NCBI RefSeq assembly: GCF_016907355.1
Contig: NZ_JAFBBW010000001.1
Span: forward strand, 3,038,001 to 3,102,000
Origin: Agromyces aurantiacus
GTDB taxonomy: Bacteria; Actinomycetota; Actinomycetes; Actinomycetales; Microbacteriaceae
Reading direction: 5' to 3'
DNA: 64,000 bases
Below are positions 7,771 through 16,038 of the stretch, in pieces. The notes under the pieces were generated by a model. The model saw only the letters and a list, made by a program, of their open reading frames with translations, was not told the origin of the DNA and did no database searches. The first letter of the stretch is position 1. Every line of letters starts with the position of its first letter. The position numbers and the translations under genes are program-made.

Positions 7771-9066
7771 TCATTCCTCGATGATCTCGGGTTCGTAGCC
7801 CGCACGCCGCAGCACCTGGACGACCTCGTCGCGGTGCTCCGGACCGCGAGTCTCGACCGAGAGCTGCAGGGCGACCTCGGAGATCTGCATGCCCGCGCCG
7901 TGGCGCGTGTGCAGCACCTCGACGACGTTCGCGTTCGCCTCGGCGAGCAGCTCGGCGATGCGGGCCAGCTGGCCGGGCCGGTCGGGCAGGCCGATCCGCA
8001 GCGTGAGATAGCGGTCGGATGCCGCGAGCCCGTGCGCGATGACGCGCTGCATGAGCAGCGGGTCGATGTTGCCACCGGAGAGGAGCACCACGATCGGCCC
8101 GTCGGAGTGCACCTTGCCGGTCATCAGCGCCGCGACGCCGACCGCGCCGGCGGGCTCGACCACGAGCTTCGCGCGCTCCAGCAGCACGAGCAGGGCGCGG
8201 GCGATGTCGTCCTCCGTCACCGTCACGACGTCGTCGAGCGTCTCGCGGATGATCTCGAAGTTCAGCTCGCCGGGGCGGTAGACGGCGATGCCGTCGGCGA
8301 TCGTCGGCACGACGGGCACGGGGACCGGCTCGCCCGCGGCGAGCGACGGCACGTAGGGCGACGCGTTCTCGGCCTGCACGCCGATCACGCGGATGGTGCG
8401 GCCCTGCTCGGCGGCCTTGAGCTTCGCGGCGCTCGCGATGCCGGCGGCGAGCCCGCCGCCGCCGATCGGCACGACGATGGTCGTGGCGTCCGGCGCCTGC
8501 TCGAGGATCTCGAGGCCGAGCGTGCCCTGGCCGGCGACCACGTCGGCGTGGTCGAACGGCGGGATGATGGTCGCCCCGGTCTCGGCGGCGAAGCGGGCGG
8601 CCGCCTCGAGGGTCTCGCCGATCGAGTCGCCCCGCAGCACCACGTCGGCGCCGTACGCACGAGTGGCCTCGAGCTTGGGCAGCGCGACCCCGACGGGCAT
8701 GAAGATGGTCGCCCGGATGCCGAGCTCGCGTGCGGCGAACGCGACGCCCTGCGCGTGGTTGCCCGCCGAGGCGGCCACGACGCCGCGCGCTCGCTCGTCG
8801 GGCGAGAGCTGCGACATCCGGTTGTAGGCGCCCCGGAGCTTGTAGGAGCCGGTGCGCTGCAGGTTCTCGCACTTCAGGTGCACGGGGACGCCGGCGAGGG
8901 CGCCGAGGAAGCGCGAGGTCTCCATCGGGGTGCGTCGCGCGATGGCCGAGACCGTGCGCTGCGCCTGCTCGAACGCGGCGAGGTCGGGGCCGGGCCAGGC
9001 GGGGCCGGGCGCGGCGGCGGAGCGGGCAGCCGGCTCGGCCGGCCGGGCGTCGAGGGCGTGGTTCAT
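7771..9066 (-). CDS. ilvA: Threonine ammonia-lyase with ACT domain
   Basis: A 431-residue fold type II PLP enzyme that deaminates threonine to 2-oxobutanoate, the first step of isoleucine synthesis. The PLP lysine is in GSYKLRGAYN (about residue 75). The phosphate loop is PIGGGGLAAG and the SAGNHAQG segment is intact. A single C-terminal ACT domain (about 350-425, LRIGLPDRPGQLARI) suggests effector control. Length and single ACT domain resemble the short Gram-positive and TdcB-plus-ACT enzymes, so a catabolic role is also possible. It starts 1 base after the stop of the upstream permease gene, implying translational coupling. Confidence 0.92.
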   Translation of the reverse strand: MNHALDARPAEPAARSAAAPGPAWPGPDLAAFEQAQRTVSAIARRTPMETSRFLGALAGVPVHLKCENLQRTGSYKLRGAYNRMSQLSPDERARGVVAASAGNHAQGVAFAARELGIRATIFMPVGVALPKLEATRAYGADVVLRGDSIGETLEAAARFAAETGATIIPPFDHADVVAGQGTLGLEILEQAPDATTIVVPIGGGGLAAGIASAAKLKAAEQGRTIRVIGVQAENASPYVPSLAAGEPVPVPVVPTIADGIAVYRPGELNFEIIRETLDDVVTVTEDDIARALLVLLERAKLVVEPAGAVGVAALMTGKVHSDGPIVVLLSGGNIDPLLMQRVIAHGLAASDRYLTLRIGLPDRPGQLARIAELLAEANANVVEVLHTRHGAGMQISEVALQLSVETRGPEHRDEVVQVLRRAGYEPEIIEE

Positions 9067-9067
9067 G

Positions 9068-10288
9068 TCACCGTCCGTATCCGGGGCGCTGAGGGACCGT
9101 GCGCCAGAGCGGGGAGTGGGTCTCTTCGGGCGAGGGTGGCGCGGACTGCTTCCACGTGCCGCCGGAGATGTAGAGGATCATCACGTTCAGCACGGCCGCG
9201 ACCGGGACCGCGAAGAGCGCGCCCGGGATGCCCGCGAGCAGCGACCCGGTCGCGACCGCGACGACGACGCCGAGCGGATGGACCTGCACCGCCGTGCCCA
9301 TGATGAGCGGCTGGAGGACGTGCCCCTCGACCTGCTGCACGAGCAGCACGACGCCGAGCATGGCCAGGGCGATGCCCCAGCCGTTGTAGACGAGCGCGAC
9401 GAACACGGCGAGCGCGCCGGTGACCACCGCACCGACGATCGGGATGAAGGAGCCGAGGAAGACGAGCACGGCGATCGGGATCGCGAGGGGCACGCCGAGC
9501 AGGAGCGCGCCGAGGCCGATGCCGACCGCGTCGATCGCGGCGACGAAGATCTGCACCTTGACGAAGCTCTCGAGCGTGGCCCAGCCCGCGCGCCCGGCGC
9601 CGTCGATCGCGGCCCGCGCCCGGCGCGGGAAGATGCCGACGACCCAGTTCCAGATGTGCCGGCCGTCGATGAGGATGAACAGCGTCGCGAACAGCGCCAT
9701 GAGCAGGCCGGCGACGAAGTGCCCGACCGACGAGCTGACCGAGAGCGCGCCGGTCACGAGCACGCCGCTGTCCTGCTGCACCGAGGTGACCACCTGCTGC
9801 ACCATCTGGTCGAACTGGTCGGGCGTGATGTGCAGCGGGCCCTCGAGGAGCCATGCGCGGAAGTCCTCCCACGCGATGACGGTCTGGTCGGCGAGGTCGC
9901 CCGACCCGCGCACGATCTGCGAGATGCCCAGCGTGAGCAGCCCGCCGACCACGACGAGCGTCGCGAGCATGGCCGCGGTGACCGCGAGCCACTTGGGCCA
10001 GCGGTGGCGCTGGAGGAACTGCGAGAACGGCACGAGCAGCGCCGACACGAGCACGGCGACGAGGATCGGGATGATCACCAGTCGCAGCTGGATGATGAGG
10101 AAGATCGCGACGGCGAGCACGCCGCCGATGAGCAGCAGGCGCCACGACCATGCGGCCGCGACCCGCATGCCGTAGGGCACGGAGGTCGCGGCATCCCGGA
10201 TCGGCTCGGCAGCGGTCGTCTCCGGCGCGCGGGCGGCACGGCGTGCGCGCTGCCGCCGCACGCGCGAGGCCCCGTTCCCCTCGGTCAC
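9068..10288 (-). CDS. AI-2E family transporter (UPF0118 permease)
   Basis: A 406-residue protein. A basic N-terminus is followed by TM helices (about residues 50-75, 80-95, 100-125), a soluble segment with WEDFRAWLLEGP (about 135-180), and a C-terminal TM bundle containing the family motif FLGSFIPIVGAVVTGALAVFVAL. Members include E. coli TqsA, linked to AI-2 export, and Na+/H+ antiporter-like proteins; the substrate here cannot be told. The GTG start lies 6 bases after TAGACT, so the mRNA is probably leaderless. It heads a two-gene unit with ilvA. Confidence 0.88.
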   Translation of the reverse strand: MTEGNGASRVRRQRARRAARAPETTAAEPIRDAATSVPYGMRVAAAWSWRLLLIGGVLAVAIFLIIQLRLVIIPILVAVLVSALLVPFSQFLQRHRWPKWLAVTAAMLATLVVVGGLLTLGISQIVRGSGDLADQTVIAWEDFRAWLLEGPLHITPDQFDQMVQQVVTSVQQDSGVLVTGALSVSSSVGHFVAGLLMALFATLFILIDGRHIWNWVVGIFPRRARAAIDGAGRAGWATLESFVKVQIFVAAIDAVGIGLGALLLGVPLAIPIAVLVFLGSFIPIVGAVVTGALAVFVALVYNGWGIALAMLGVVLLVQQVEGHVLQPLIMGTAVQVHPLGVVVAVATGSLLAGIPGALFAVPVAAVLNVMILYISGGTWKQSAPPSPEETHSPLWRTVPQRPGYGR

Positions 10289-10294
10289 CGTCTC

Positions 10295-10300
10295 AGTCTA
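10295..10300 (-). promoter_or_regulatory. -10 box of the AI-2E transporter-ilvA unit
   Basis: TAGACT on the minus strand, 6 bases, then GTG 10288. No ribosome binding site is present, so a leaderless mRNA is expected. Confidence 0.6.
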
Positions 10301-10359
10301 GGCGCGGCACTCGCCCCCTTCCGTCCGATGTCGGCACCCCCCGTTAGGGTCGGAGCATC

Positions 10360-11568
10360 ATGGTCGACAGCGTCAGCCCCGCCCTCGCTCGCCGCATCGC
10401 GCTCGCCGCCCAGGGCTTCGGCCGTCCGGCGCCGGAATCGCCCGGCACCCGGCAGCTCGCCGGCATGGTCGACCGGCTCGGCCTGCTCCAGATCGATTCG
10501 GTCAACGTCTTCGAGCGCAGCCACTACCTCCCCGCCTTCAGCCGGCTCGGCCCGTACGATCGGGCGGCGCTCGACCGGCTGTCGTGGGGGCGCCGCGGGC
10601 GCATGGTCGAGTCGTGGGCGCACCAGGCCGCGTTCATCCCGCGCGAGCTCTGGCCGCTGTTCGAGTTCCGCCGCGACGAGTTCCGGCGCAAGGGCAGCCA
10701 GTGGGGCGGCTGGCTCCACGAGAACCGCTCGCTCGGCGACTGGCTGCGTGCCGAACTCGCCGCGAACGGTCCGATGCGCGCGAGCGAGATCGAGCATGAT
10801 GCCAACGAGCGCAGCGGGTCGTGGTGGGGCTGGTCCGACGTCAAGCGCACGCTCGAGTGGATGTTCCTCGTCGGCGAGGTGGTGTGCGTGGAGCGGGTCC
10901 GGTTCGAGCGGGTCTACGCACTGCCCGAGCAGGCGCTCGCGCCCGAGTTGCTCGAATCGCCCGTGCCCGAGGCCGAGGCGGTGCGCGAACTCGTGCGGCG
11001 CGCGTCCGTCGCCCTCGGCATCGCCACCGAGTCCGATCTCGCCGACTACTGGCGCATGAAGCGGCCGCCCGTGCGCGCCGCGATCCGCGAGCTCGAGGCG
11101 GCGGGCGAGCTGCTCCCGGTCGAGGTGCCCGGCTGGGTCACCGGGTCACGCGCCACGCCGGCCTGGCTGCACCGCGACGCCCGGCGACCCCGGCGTATCG
11201 AGGCCGCGGCGGTGCTGTCGCCGTTCGACCCGGTGGTGTGGTTCCGACCGCGCACCGAGCGACTGTTCGACTTCCACTACCGCATCGAGATCTACACGCC
11301 CGAGGCCGACCGCAAGTTCGGCTACTACTCGTTGCCGGTACTCGTCGACGATGCCGTGGTCGGCCGCGTCGACCTCAAGAGCGACCGCAAGGCCAAGGTG
11401 CTCCGCGTCCAGTCGGCGTGGATGGAGCACGGCGCGCCCGACGAGACGGCGGCGCGGCTGCTGCCTGTGCTGGCCCGGGCCGCCGCATGGCAGGGGCTCG
11501 ACGACATCGAGGTGGTCGGCCGGGGCGACCTCTCCCCCGCACTCCGCGCCGAGCTCACCGCCGCCTGA
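10360..11568 (+). CDS. YcaQ/AlkX-like winged-helix DNA glycosylase
   Basis: A 402-residue HTH_42 superfamily protein. The N-terminal region contains RLGLLQIDSVNVFERSHYLPAFSRLG. The QID triplet corresponds to the QxD motif of E. coli YcaQ (AlkX), which unhooks interstrand crosslinks; AlkZ enzymes have QxQ instead. LSPFDPVVWFRPRTERLFDFHYRIEIY near residue 290 is also typical. TAGGGT (10345-10350) lies 9 bases before the ATG, so any leader is very short. It is divergent from the AI-2E transporter and converges on htpX. Activity on a particular lesion is inferred only from the motif. Confidence 0.85.
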   Translation: MVDSVSPALARRIALAAQGFGRPAPESPGTRQLAGMVDRLGLLQIDSVNVFERSHYLPAFSRLGPYDRAALDRLSWGRRGRMVESWAHQAAFIPRELWPLFEFRRDEFRRKGSQWGGWLHENRSLGDWLRAELAANGPMRASEIEHDANERSGSWWGWSDVKRTLEWMFLVGEVVCVERVRFERVYALPEQALAPELLESPVPEAEAVRELVRRASVALGIATESDLADYWRMKRPPVRAAIRELEAAGELLPVEVPGWVTGSRATPAWLHRDARRPRRIEAAAVLSPFDPVVWFRPRTERLFDFHYRIEIYTPEADRKFGYYSLPVLVDDAVVGRVDLKSDRKAKVLRVQSAWMEHGAPDETAARLLPVLARAAAWQGLDDIEVVGRGDLSPALRAELTAA

Positions 11569-11587
11569 GCGCGCGGCGGCGCGCGAG

Positions 11588-12460
11588 CTAGAAGCTCCCG
11601 CCCATCTCGTGGAGGCGCTGCACGCGCTCGCGGATCGGCGGGTGCGTGGCGAAGAGCCGGTCGATGACCCCGGGCTTCAGCGGGTCGGCGATCCAGAGGT
11701 GGGCCATCGAGGTGTTCTGGCGCTGCATCGGCCGGCCGTACGCCTCGAGCTTCAGCAGGGCGCTCGCGAGCGCGTCGGGGTGGCGGGTGGTCATGGCGCC
11801 CGTGGCATCCGCCAGGTACTCGCGCTGGCGCGACACGGCGAGCTGCACCATGCTCGCGACGAGCGGCGCGACGAGCATCGCGACGAGTCCGAAGACCATG
11901 ACGATCGGGTTGCCGTTGTTGTTGCGCCCGAAGAAGGCCATGCGCAGGAACATGTCGGCGATGAAGCCGATCGCCACGACGAGCCCGAACACGATCATCG
12001 AGAGCCGGATGTCGTAGTTGCGCACATGGCCGAGCTCGTGTGCCATGACGCCCTCGAGCTCGGAGTCGTCCATGATCTCGAGCAGCCCCGTGGTCGCCGC
12101 GACGACCGCGTGCTGCGGGTCGCGCCCGGTCGCGAACGCGTTGGGCGCGGGGTCGGAGATCACGAACACCCGTGGCATCGGCGTCCCGGTCGTGATCGAG
12201 AGGTTCTCGACGGTGCGCCACAGCCGCGGATGCTCCGAGACGCTCCGGATCTCGACGGCGCCCGACATCGACAGCGCCTGCCGGTCGGCCGTGTAGTACT
12301 GCAGCAGCGCGTAGCCCGTGGCGATGACGAGGGTGATGACGACGATCGTGAGGTCGCCGTAGATCACCGACGCGAGGTAGCCGAGCCCGCCGACGATCGC
12401 GAGGAAGAGGAGGATCGTGAAGACGGTGTTGCGCTTGTTCCGGGCGATCGCACGGTACAT
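11588..12460 (-). CDS. htpX: Membrane metalloprotease HtpX (M48)
   Basis: A 290-residue zinc protease of the cytoplasmic membrane that degrades damaged membrane proteins. Two N-terminal TM helices (about residues 12-30 and 36-55) precede the catalytic HELGH (VMAHELGHVRN, about residue 140). Two more hydrophobic segments follow, then the third zinc ligand Glu in REYLADATGA. The C-terminus ATHPPIRERV is typical. It begins 3 bases after the lemA stop codon, forming a lemA-htpX operon, a conserved pairing. Confidence 0.94.
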   Translation of the reverse strand: MYRAIARNKRNTVFTILLFLAIVGGLGYLASVIYGDLTIVVITLVIATGYALLQYYTADRQALSMSGAVEIRSVSEHPRLWRTVENLSITTGTPMPRVFVISDPAPNAFATGRDPQHAVVAATTGLLEIMDDSELEGVMAHELGHVRNYDIRLSMIVFGLVVAIGFIADMFLRMAFFGRNNNGNPIVMVFGLVAMLVAPLVASMVQLAVSRQREYLADATGAMTTRHPDALASALLKLEAYGRPMQRQNTSMAHLWIADPLKPGVIDRLFATHPPIRERVQRLHEMGGSF

Positions 12461-12463
12461 CGG

Positions 12464-13030
12464 CTAGAACTGCACGCGCGGCGGCTCGGCGATCGCCGCG
12501 GCCTCCGTGACCTCGAAGAACTCGCGCTCGTGGAACCCGAGGCCCCGCACGAACAGCGTGTTCGGGAACACCTTGATCTTGGTGTTCAGCTCGCGCACGC
12601 CGCCGTTGTAGAAGCGCCGCGAGGCCTGGATCTTGTCTTCGGTGTCGACGAGCTCGCCCTGCAGCTGCAGGAAGTTCTGGCTGGCCTGGAGCTGAGGGTA
12701 GGCCTCGGCGACCGCGAAGATCGACTTCAGAGCCTGCTGCATGTGGTTCTCGGCGACGCCGGCCTCGGCCGGGCCGTGCGCCTGCAGCGTCTCGGCGCGC
12801 GCCTTCGTGACGTTCTCGAAGACCGCCTTCTCGTGCGCCGCGTAGCCCTTGACCGCCTCGATGAGGTTCGGGATGAGGTCGGCACGGCGCTTGAGCTGCA
12901 CCGTGATGTCGCTCCAGGCCTCGTCGACGCGCACGTTCAGCGTGACGAGGGAGTTGTAGGTCGCCCAGAGGTAGATGCCGATCACCAGGACGAGCACGAC
13001 GACGATGATGAGCGGGATCAGCCATTCCAT
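12464..13030 (-). CDS. lemA: LemA family protein
   Basis: A 188-residue protein with one N-terminal TM helix (residues 3-23) and a long alpha-helical domain containing the family motif YNSLVTLNVRVDEAWSDI and LKRRADLIPNLIEAVKGYA. It is thought to be membrane anchored with an external helical bundle. Its role is undefined, but it is often paired with htpX, as here. ATG 13030 is chosen because AGGAG is 7 bases upstream; the open frame continues without a better start. Confidence 0.92.
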   Translation of the reverse strand: MEWLIPLIIVVVLVLVIGIYLWATYNSLVTLNVRVDEAWSDITVQLKRRADLIPNLIEAVKGYAAHEKAVFENVTKARAETLQAHGPAEAGVAENHMQQALKSIFAVAEAYPQLQASQNFLQLQGELVDTEDKIQASRRFYNGGVRELNTKIKVFPNTLFVRGLGFHEREFFEVTEAAAIAEPPRVQF

Positions 13031-13070
13031 GGCGCGGACTCCTGGTATTCGCGTTCGATCGGGTGCTCCG

Positions 13071-13076
13071 ATCCTA
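13071..13076 (-). promoter_or_regulatory. Candidate -10 box of lemA-htpX
   Basis: TAGGAT on the minus strand, about 40 bases before the lemA ATG. The intervening leader contains the AGGAG site. The -35 is not convincing. Confidence 0.4.
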
Positions 13077-13144
13077 TCGAGCATCTGGGGGTCCGGTCCG
13101 AGTTCACATGGGACTCCGAGCCACCGCTCCACGCGCACCCGGCG

Positions 13145-13150
13145 TAGGCT
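13145..13150 (+). promoter_or_regulatory. Candidate -10 box of the ABC exporter genes
   Basis: TAGGCT, 23 bases before ATG 13174. The GGGAGGG ribosome site lies between them at 13164-13170. Confidence 0.4.
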
Positions 13151-13173
13151 CGGGCTCGGGAGTGGGAGGGCGC

Positions 13174-13965
13174 ATGGCGGATCACGCCGACCCGGCGTCG
13201 TCGGCGATCGTCGTCGAGGACCTGCACGTGCGGCGCGTCGGGATCCCGGTGCTGCACGGGCTCTCGCTCGCGGTCCCCCGGGGCCGGATCGTCGGGCTGC
13301 TCGGGCCGAGCGGGAGCGGCAAGACGACGCTCATGCGTTCCATCGTCGGCGTGCAGGTCGTCGACTCGGGCTCGATCCGGGTGCTCGGCCGTCCCGCCGG
13401 CTCGCGCGAACTCCGGCGGCGCGTCGCCTACGTCACCCAGCAGGCGAGCGTGTACGACGACCTCACGGTGCGGCAGAACCTCGCGTACTTCGCCCGCATC
13501 CTCGGCGCCGCGCCATCCGACGTCGACCGCGCCATCGAGCGCACCGAGCTGGGCCCGCACGAGCGCAGGCTCGCCGGCTCGCTCTCGGGCGGCCAGCGCA
13601 GCCGCGTCTCGCTCGCCGCCGCGCTGCTCGGCGAGCCGGAGGTGCTCGTGCTCGACGAGCCGACCGTCGGGCTGGACCCGGTGCTGCGCGTGCAGCTCTG
13701 GACCCTCTTCCACGAGCTGGCCGCCGCCGGCGCCACCCTCCTGGTGTCGAGCCACGTCATGGACGAGGCCCGGCGCTGCGACCGGCTGCTGCTCATGCGC
13801 GACGGCGAGTTGCTGGCCGACGACACGGTCGAGGGCGTGCTCGCCTTCACGGGCACCGCCGATGTCGAGGCGGCGTTCCTCGAGCTGATCGCGCGGGGTG
13901 AGCCCGACCTGCAGCCGCACGGGCGGCACCTGCGCCACGAGTCGGGCACGGAGGCGTCGGGATGA
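13174..13965 (+). CDS. ABC exporter ATP-binding protein
   Basis: A 263-residue nucleotide-binding domain with Walker A LLGPSGSGKTTLM, Q-loop AYVTQQASVYDDLTV, signature LSGGQRSRVSLA, Walker B VLVLDEPTVGLDP and switch His in VSSHVMDEA. The layout is that of DrrA/ABC-2 type exporters. It overlaps the permease gene by 4 bases (ATGA), so the two are coupled. ATG 13174 follows GGGAGGG; the ORF is open further upstream without support. The transported compound is unknown (a drug, lipid or peptide). Confidence 0.92.
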   Translation: MADHADPASSAIVVEDLHVRRVGIPVLHGLSLAVPRGRIVGLLGPSGSGKTTLMRSIVGVQVVDSGSIRVLGRPAGSRELRRRVAYVTQQASVYDDLTVRQNLAYFARILGAAPSDVDRAIERTELGPHERRLAGSLSGGQRSRVSLAAALLGEPEVLVLDEPTVGLDPVLRVQLWTLFHELAAAGATLLVSSHVMDEARRCDRLLLMRDGELLADDTVEGVLAFTGTADVEAAFLELIARGEPDLQPHGRHLRHESGTEASG

Positions 13966-14696
13966 ACCTCGGACGCACCCTCTCGACGACCGGCCGCGTG
14001 CTCGGCCAGATCCGCCACGATCCGCGCACGATCGCGCTCCTGCTCGTCGTGCCGAGCCTGCTGATCGGGCTGGTGGCGTGGATCTTCACCGACACCGACG
14101 TGTTCCAGACCATCGGCCCGGCGATGATCGCCCTGTTCCCGTTCATCGTGATGTTCCTCGTGACGAGCATCGCGACGCTCAGGGAGCGCCGCAGCGGCAC
14201 GCTCGAGCGGCTGTTCTCCATGCCGATGGGCAAGGGCGACTTCATCCTCGGCTACGCGCTCGCGTTCGGCCTGCTCGCCGTCTTCCAGACGGCGATCGCC
14301 GTCTCGTTCGCGGTCTGGGTGTGCGGCCTCGAGATCGCGGGCTCGATCTGGCTGCTGTTCGCCGTCACGGTGGCCGACGCGCTGCTCGGCACGGCGCTCG
14401 GCCTCCTCGCGAGCGCGTTCGCGCGCACCGAGTTCCAGGTCGTGCAGTTCATGCCGCTGCTCGTCTTCCCGCAGATCCTGCTCGGCGGCATCTTCATCCC
14501 CCGCGACCAGCTGCCCGACGTGCTCGAGGCGATCAGCGACTGGCTGCCGCTGAGCTACGCGATCGACGCGCTGACGGCCGTCGCAACCGCATCCGAGGAC
14601 GCCGCGTGGATCTGGGCGCGCATCCTGGCGATCGGCGCGTGGATCGTGGGCTCGATCGTGCTCGGCTCGATCACGCTGCGCCGGCGGACGCCGTAG
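13962..14696 (+). CDS. ABC-2 type exporter permease
   Basis: A 244-residue membrane protein with six hydrophobic segments: about 25-45, 55-75, 100-130, 133-160, 165-185 and 218-238. It contains TSIATLRERRSGTLERLFSMPMGKGDFILGY, the cytoplasmic region that contacts the ATPase in ABC-2 permeases, and MPLLVFPQILLGGIFIPRDQLP. It starts inside the stop codon of the ATPase gene. Its last 26 bases overlap the end of the convergent FAD oxidase gene. Confidence 0.9.
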   Translation: MNLGRTLSTTGRVLGQIRHDPRTIALLLVVPSLLIGLVAWIFTDTDVFQTIGPAMIALFPFIVMFLVTSIATLRERRSGTLERLFSMPMGKGDFILGYALAFGLLAVFQTAIAVSFAVWVCGLEIAGSIWLLFAVTVADALLGTALGLLASAFARTEFQVVQFMPLLVFPQILLGGIFIPRDQLPDVLEAISDWLPLSYAIDALTAVATASEDAAWIWARILAIGAWIVGSIVLGSITLRRRTP

Positions 14697-16038
14697 GCCC
14701 GGCGTCGGTCGCGGCATCCGCCCGGCCCTCGCCGAGGACCCGGTCGAGGTACGGGTTCGCGAAGCGTCGGTCGGGGTCGAGCTCGTCGCGCACGCGCAGG
14801 AAGTCGTCGAACCGCGGGTACGCGTCGCGGAGCGTCTCGGCGGTCATCGTGTGCATCTTGCCCCAGTGCGGGCGGCCGCCGAACCCGCGCATGATGGCCT
14901 CGACGGCCGCGAAGTACTCGGTCGGGTCCTCGCGGACGTAGCGGTGCACGGCGACATAGCCCGTCTCGCGCCCGAAGGCCGTCGAGAGCCAGTTGTCGTC
15001 GGATGCCGCGGCCCGCACCTCGATCGGGAAGCCGATGCGCCATCCACGCCGCTCGATGAGTGCGCGCACCTCGCGCACGGCCTCGGGCACGGCTTGAAGC
15101 GGGATGGCGTACTCCATCTCGCGGAAGCGCACGGCACGGTGCGTCGTGAAGACCGCGGGCGAGACATCCGTGAACTCGCGGTTGCCGGTGAGCTTGTCGG
15201 TGATCCGCGCGATGCGCGGCACGGCCGGCGGTGCGGCGCGGCCGACGGTGCACGCGACCTGGAACAGGCCGTTCGCGACGAGCTGGTCGTCGACCCACCG
15301 CCTGGCCCGCCCGAGCGGCGCCCTCGGCGCGTCGCCGGGCAGGCGCGTGTTGGTCTTGGTGAGCGCCGTGTCGGTGTGCGGGAACCAGTAGAACTCGAAG
15401 TGGTCGCGCTCGCGGACGCGTTCGTCCCACTCGTCGAGCACGAGGTCGAACGGCTCGGGGCGCTCGACCGCGTGCAGCACGAACCGCGGCACGAGCTGCA
15501 GGGTCACGTCGACGAGCACGCCGAGCGCACCGAGGCCGAGTCGCACCGCGGGCAGCAGCTCGGGCCGTTCGGACTCGCTCACGCGCAGGAGCTCGCCCGT
15601 GCCGGTCACCAGGGTCGCCGCGGCGACCTGCGTGGCGAGGCCGCCGAACGCGAGCCCCGTGCCGTGGGTCCCGGTCGAGATCGCCCCGGAGATCGTCTGC
15701 CGGTCGATGTCGCCCATGTTCGCCATCGCGAGGCCGTACGGCTCGAGCAGGTACCGGAGCCGGTGCAGCGGGGTGCCCGCGCCGAGCCGCACGAGGCCGG
15801 TCGCGGCATCCGCCTCGATCACGCCCGACAGGTCGGCGAGGTCGAGCTGCACGTCGGGCGCCACCGCGATGCCCGTGAAGCTGTGCCCCGAACCGACCGG
15901 CTTCACGCGCAGGCCGGATGCCGCGGCCGCCTGCACCGCGCGCTGGACCGCGCCCGCGTCGGCCGGGCGCTCGACCCGGATGGGGCGCACCGCCTCGGTC
16001 CTGCCCCAGTTCCGCCACACCGCGCCCGTCGCCGTCAT
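14671..16038 (-). CDS. FAD-linked aldonolactone/alditol oxidase-like protein
   Basis: A 455-residue flavoprotein of the D-arabinono-1,4-lactone oxidase/L-gulonolactone oxidase group. The N-terminal FAD-binding domain contains VKPVGSGHSFTGIA and GAISTGTHGTG. The C-terminal ALO domain ends with RPHWGKMHTM, the conserved HWGK segment. Its start overlaps the stop of the racemase-like gene (ATGA), so it is the last cistron of the TetR-MFS-racemase operon. The family oxidises sugar lactones or alditols with O2 or another acceptor; the substrate is unknown. The 26-base 3' overlap with the ABC permease gene is unusual. Confidence 0.88.
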   Translation of the reverse strand: MTATGAVWRNWGRTEAVRPIRVERPADAGAVQRAVQAAAASGLRVKPVGSGHSFTGIAVAPDVQLDLADLSGVIEADAATGLVRLGAGTPLHRLRYLLEPYGLAMANMGDIDRQTISGAISTGTHGTGLAFGGLATQVAAATLVTGTGELLRVSESERPELLPAVRLGLGALGVLVDVTLQLVPRFVLHAVERPEPFDLVLDEWDERVRERDHFEFYWFPHTDTALTKTNTRLPGDAPRAPLGRARRWVDDQLVANGLFQVACTVGRAAPPAVPRIARITDKLTGNREFTDVSPAVFTTHRAVRFREMEYAIPLQAVPEAVREVRALIERRGWRIGFPIEVRAAASDDNWLSTAFGRETGYVAVHRYVREDPTEYFAAVEAIMRGFGGRPHWGKMHTMTAETLRDAYPRFDDFLRVRDELDPDRRFANPYLDRVLGEGRADAATDAGPTASAGAA

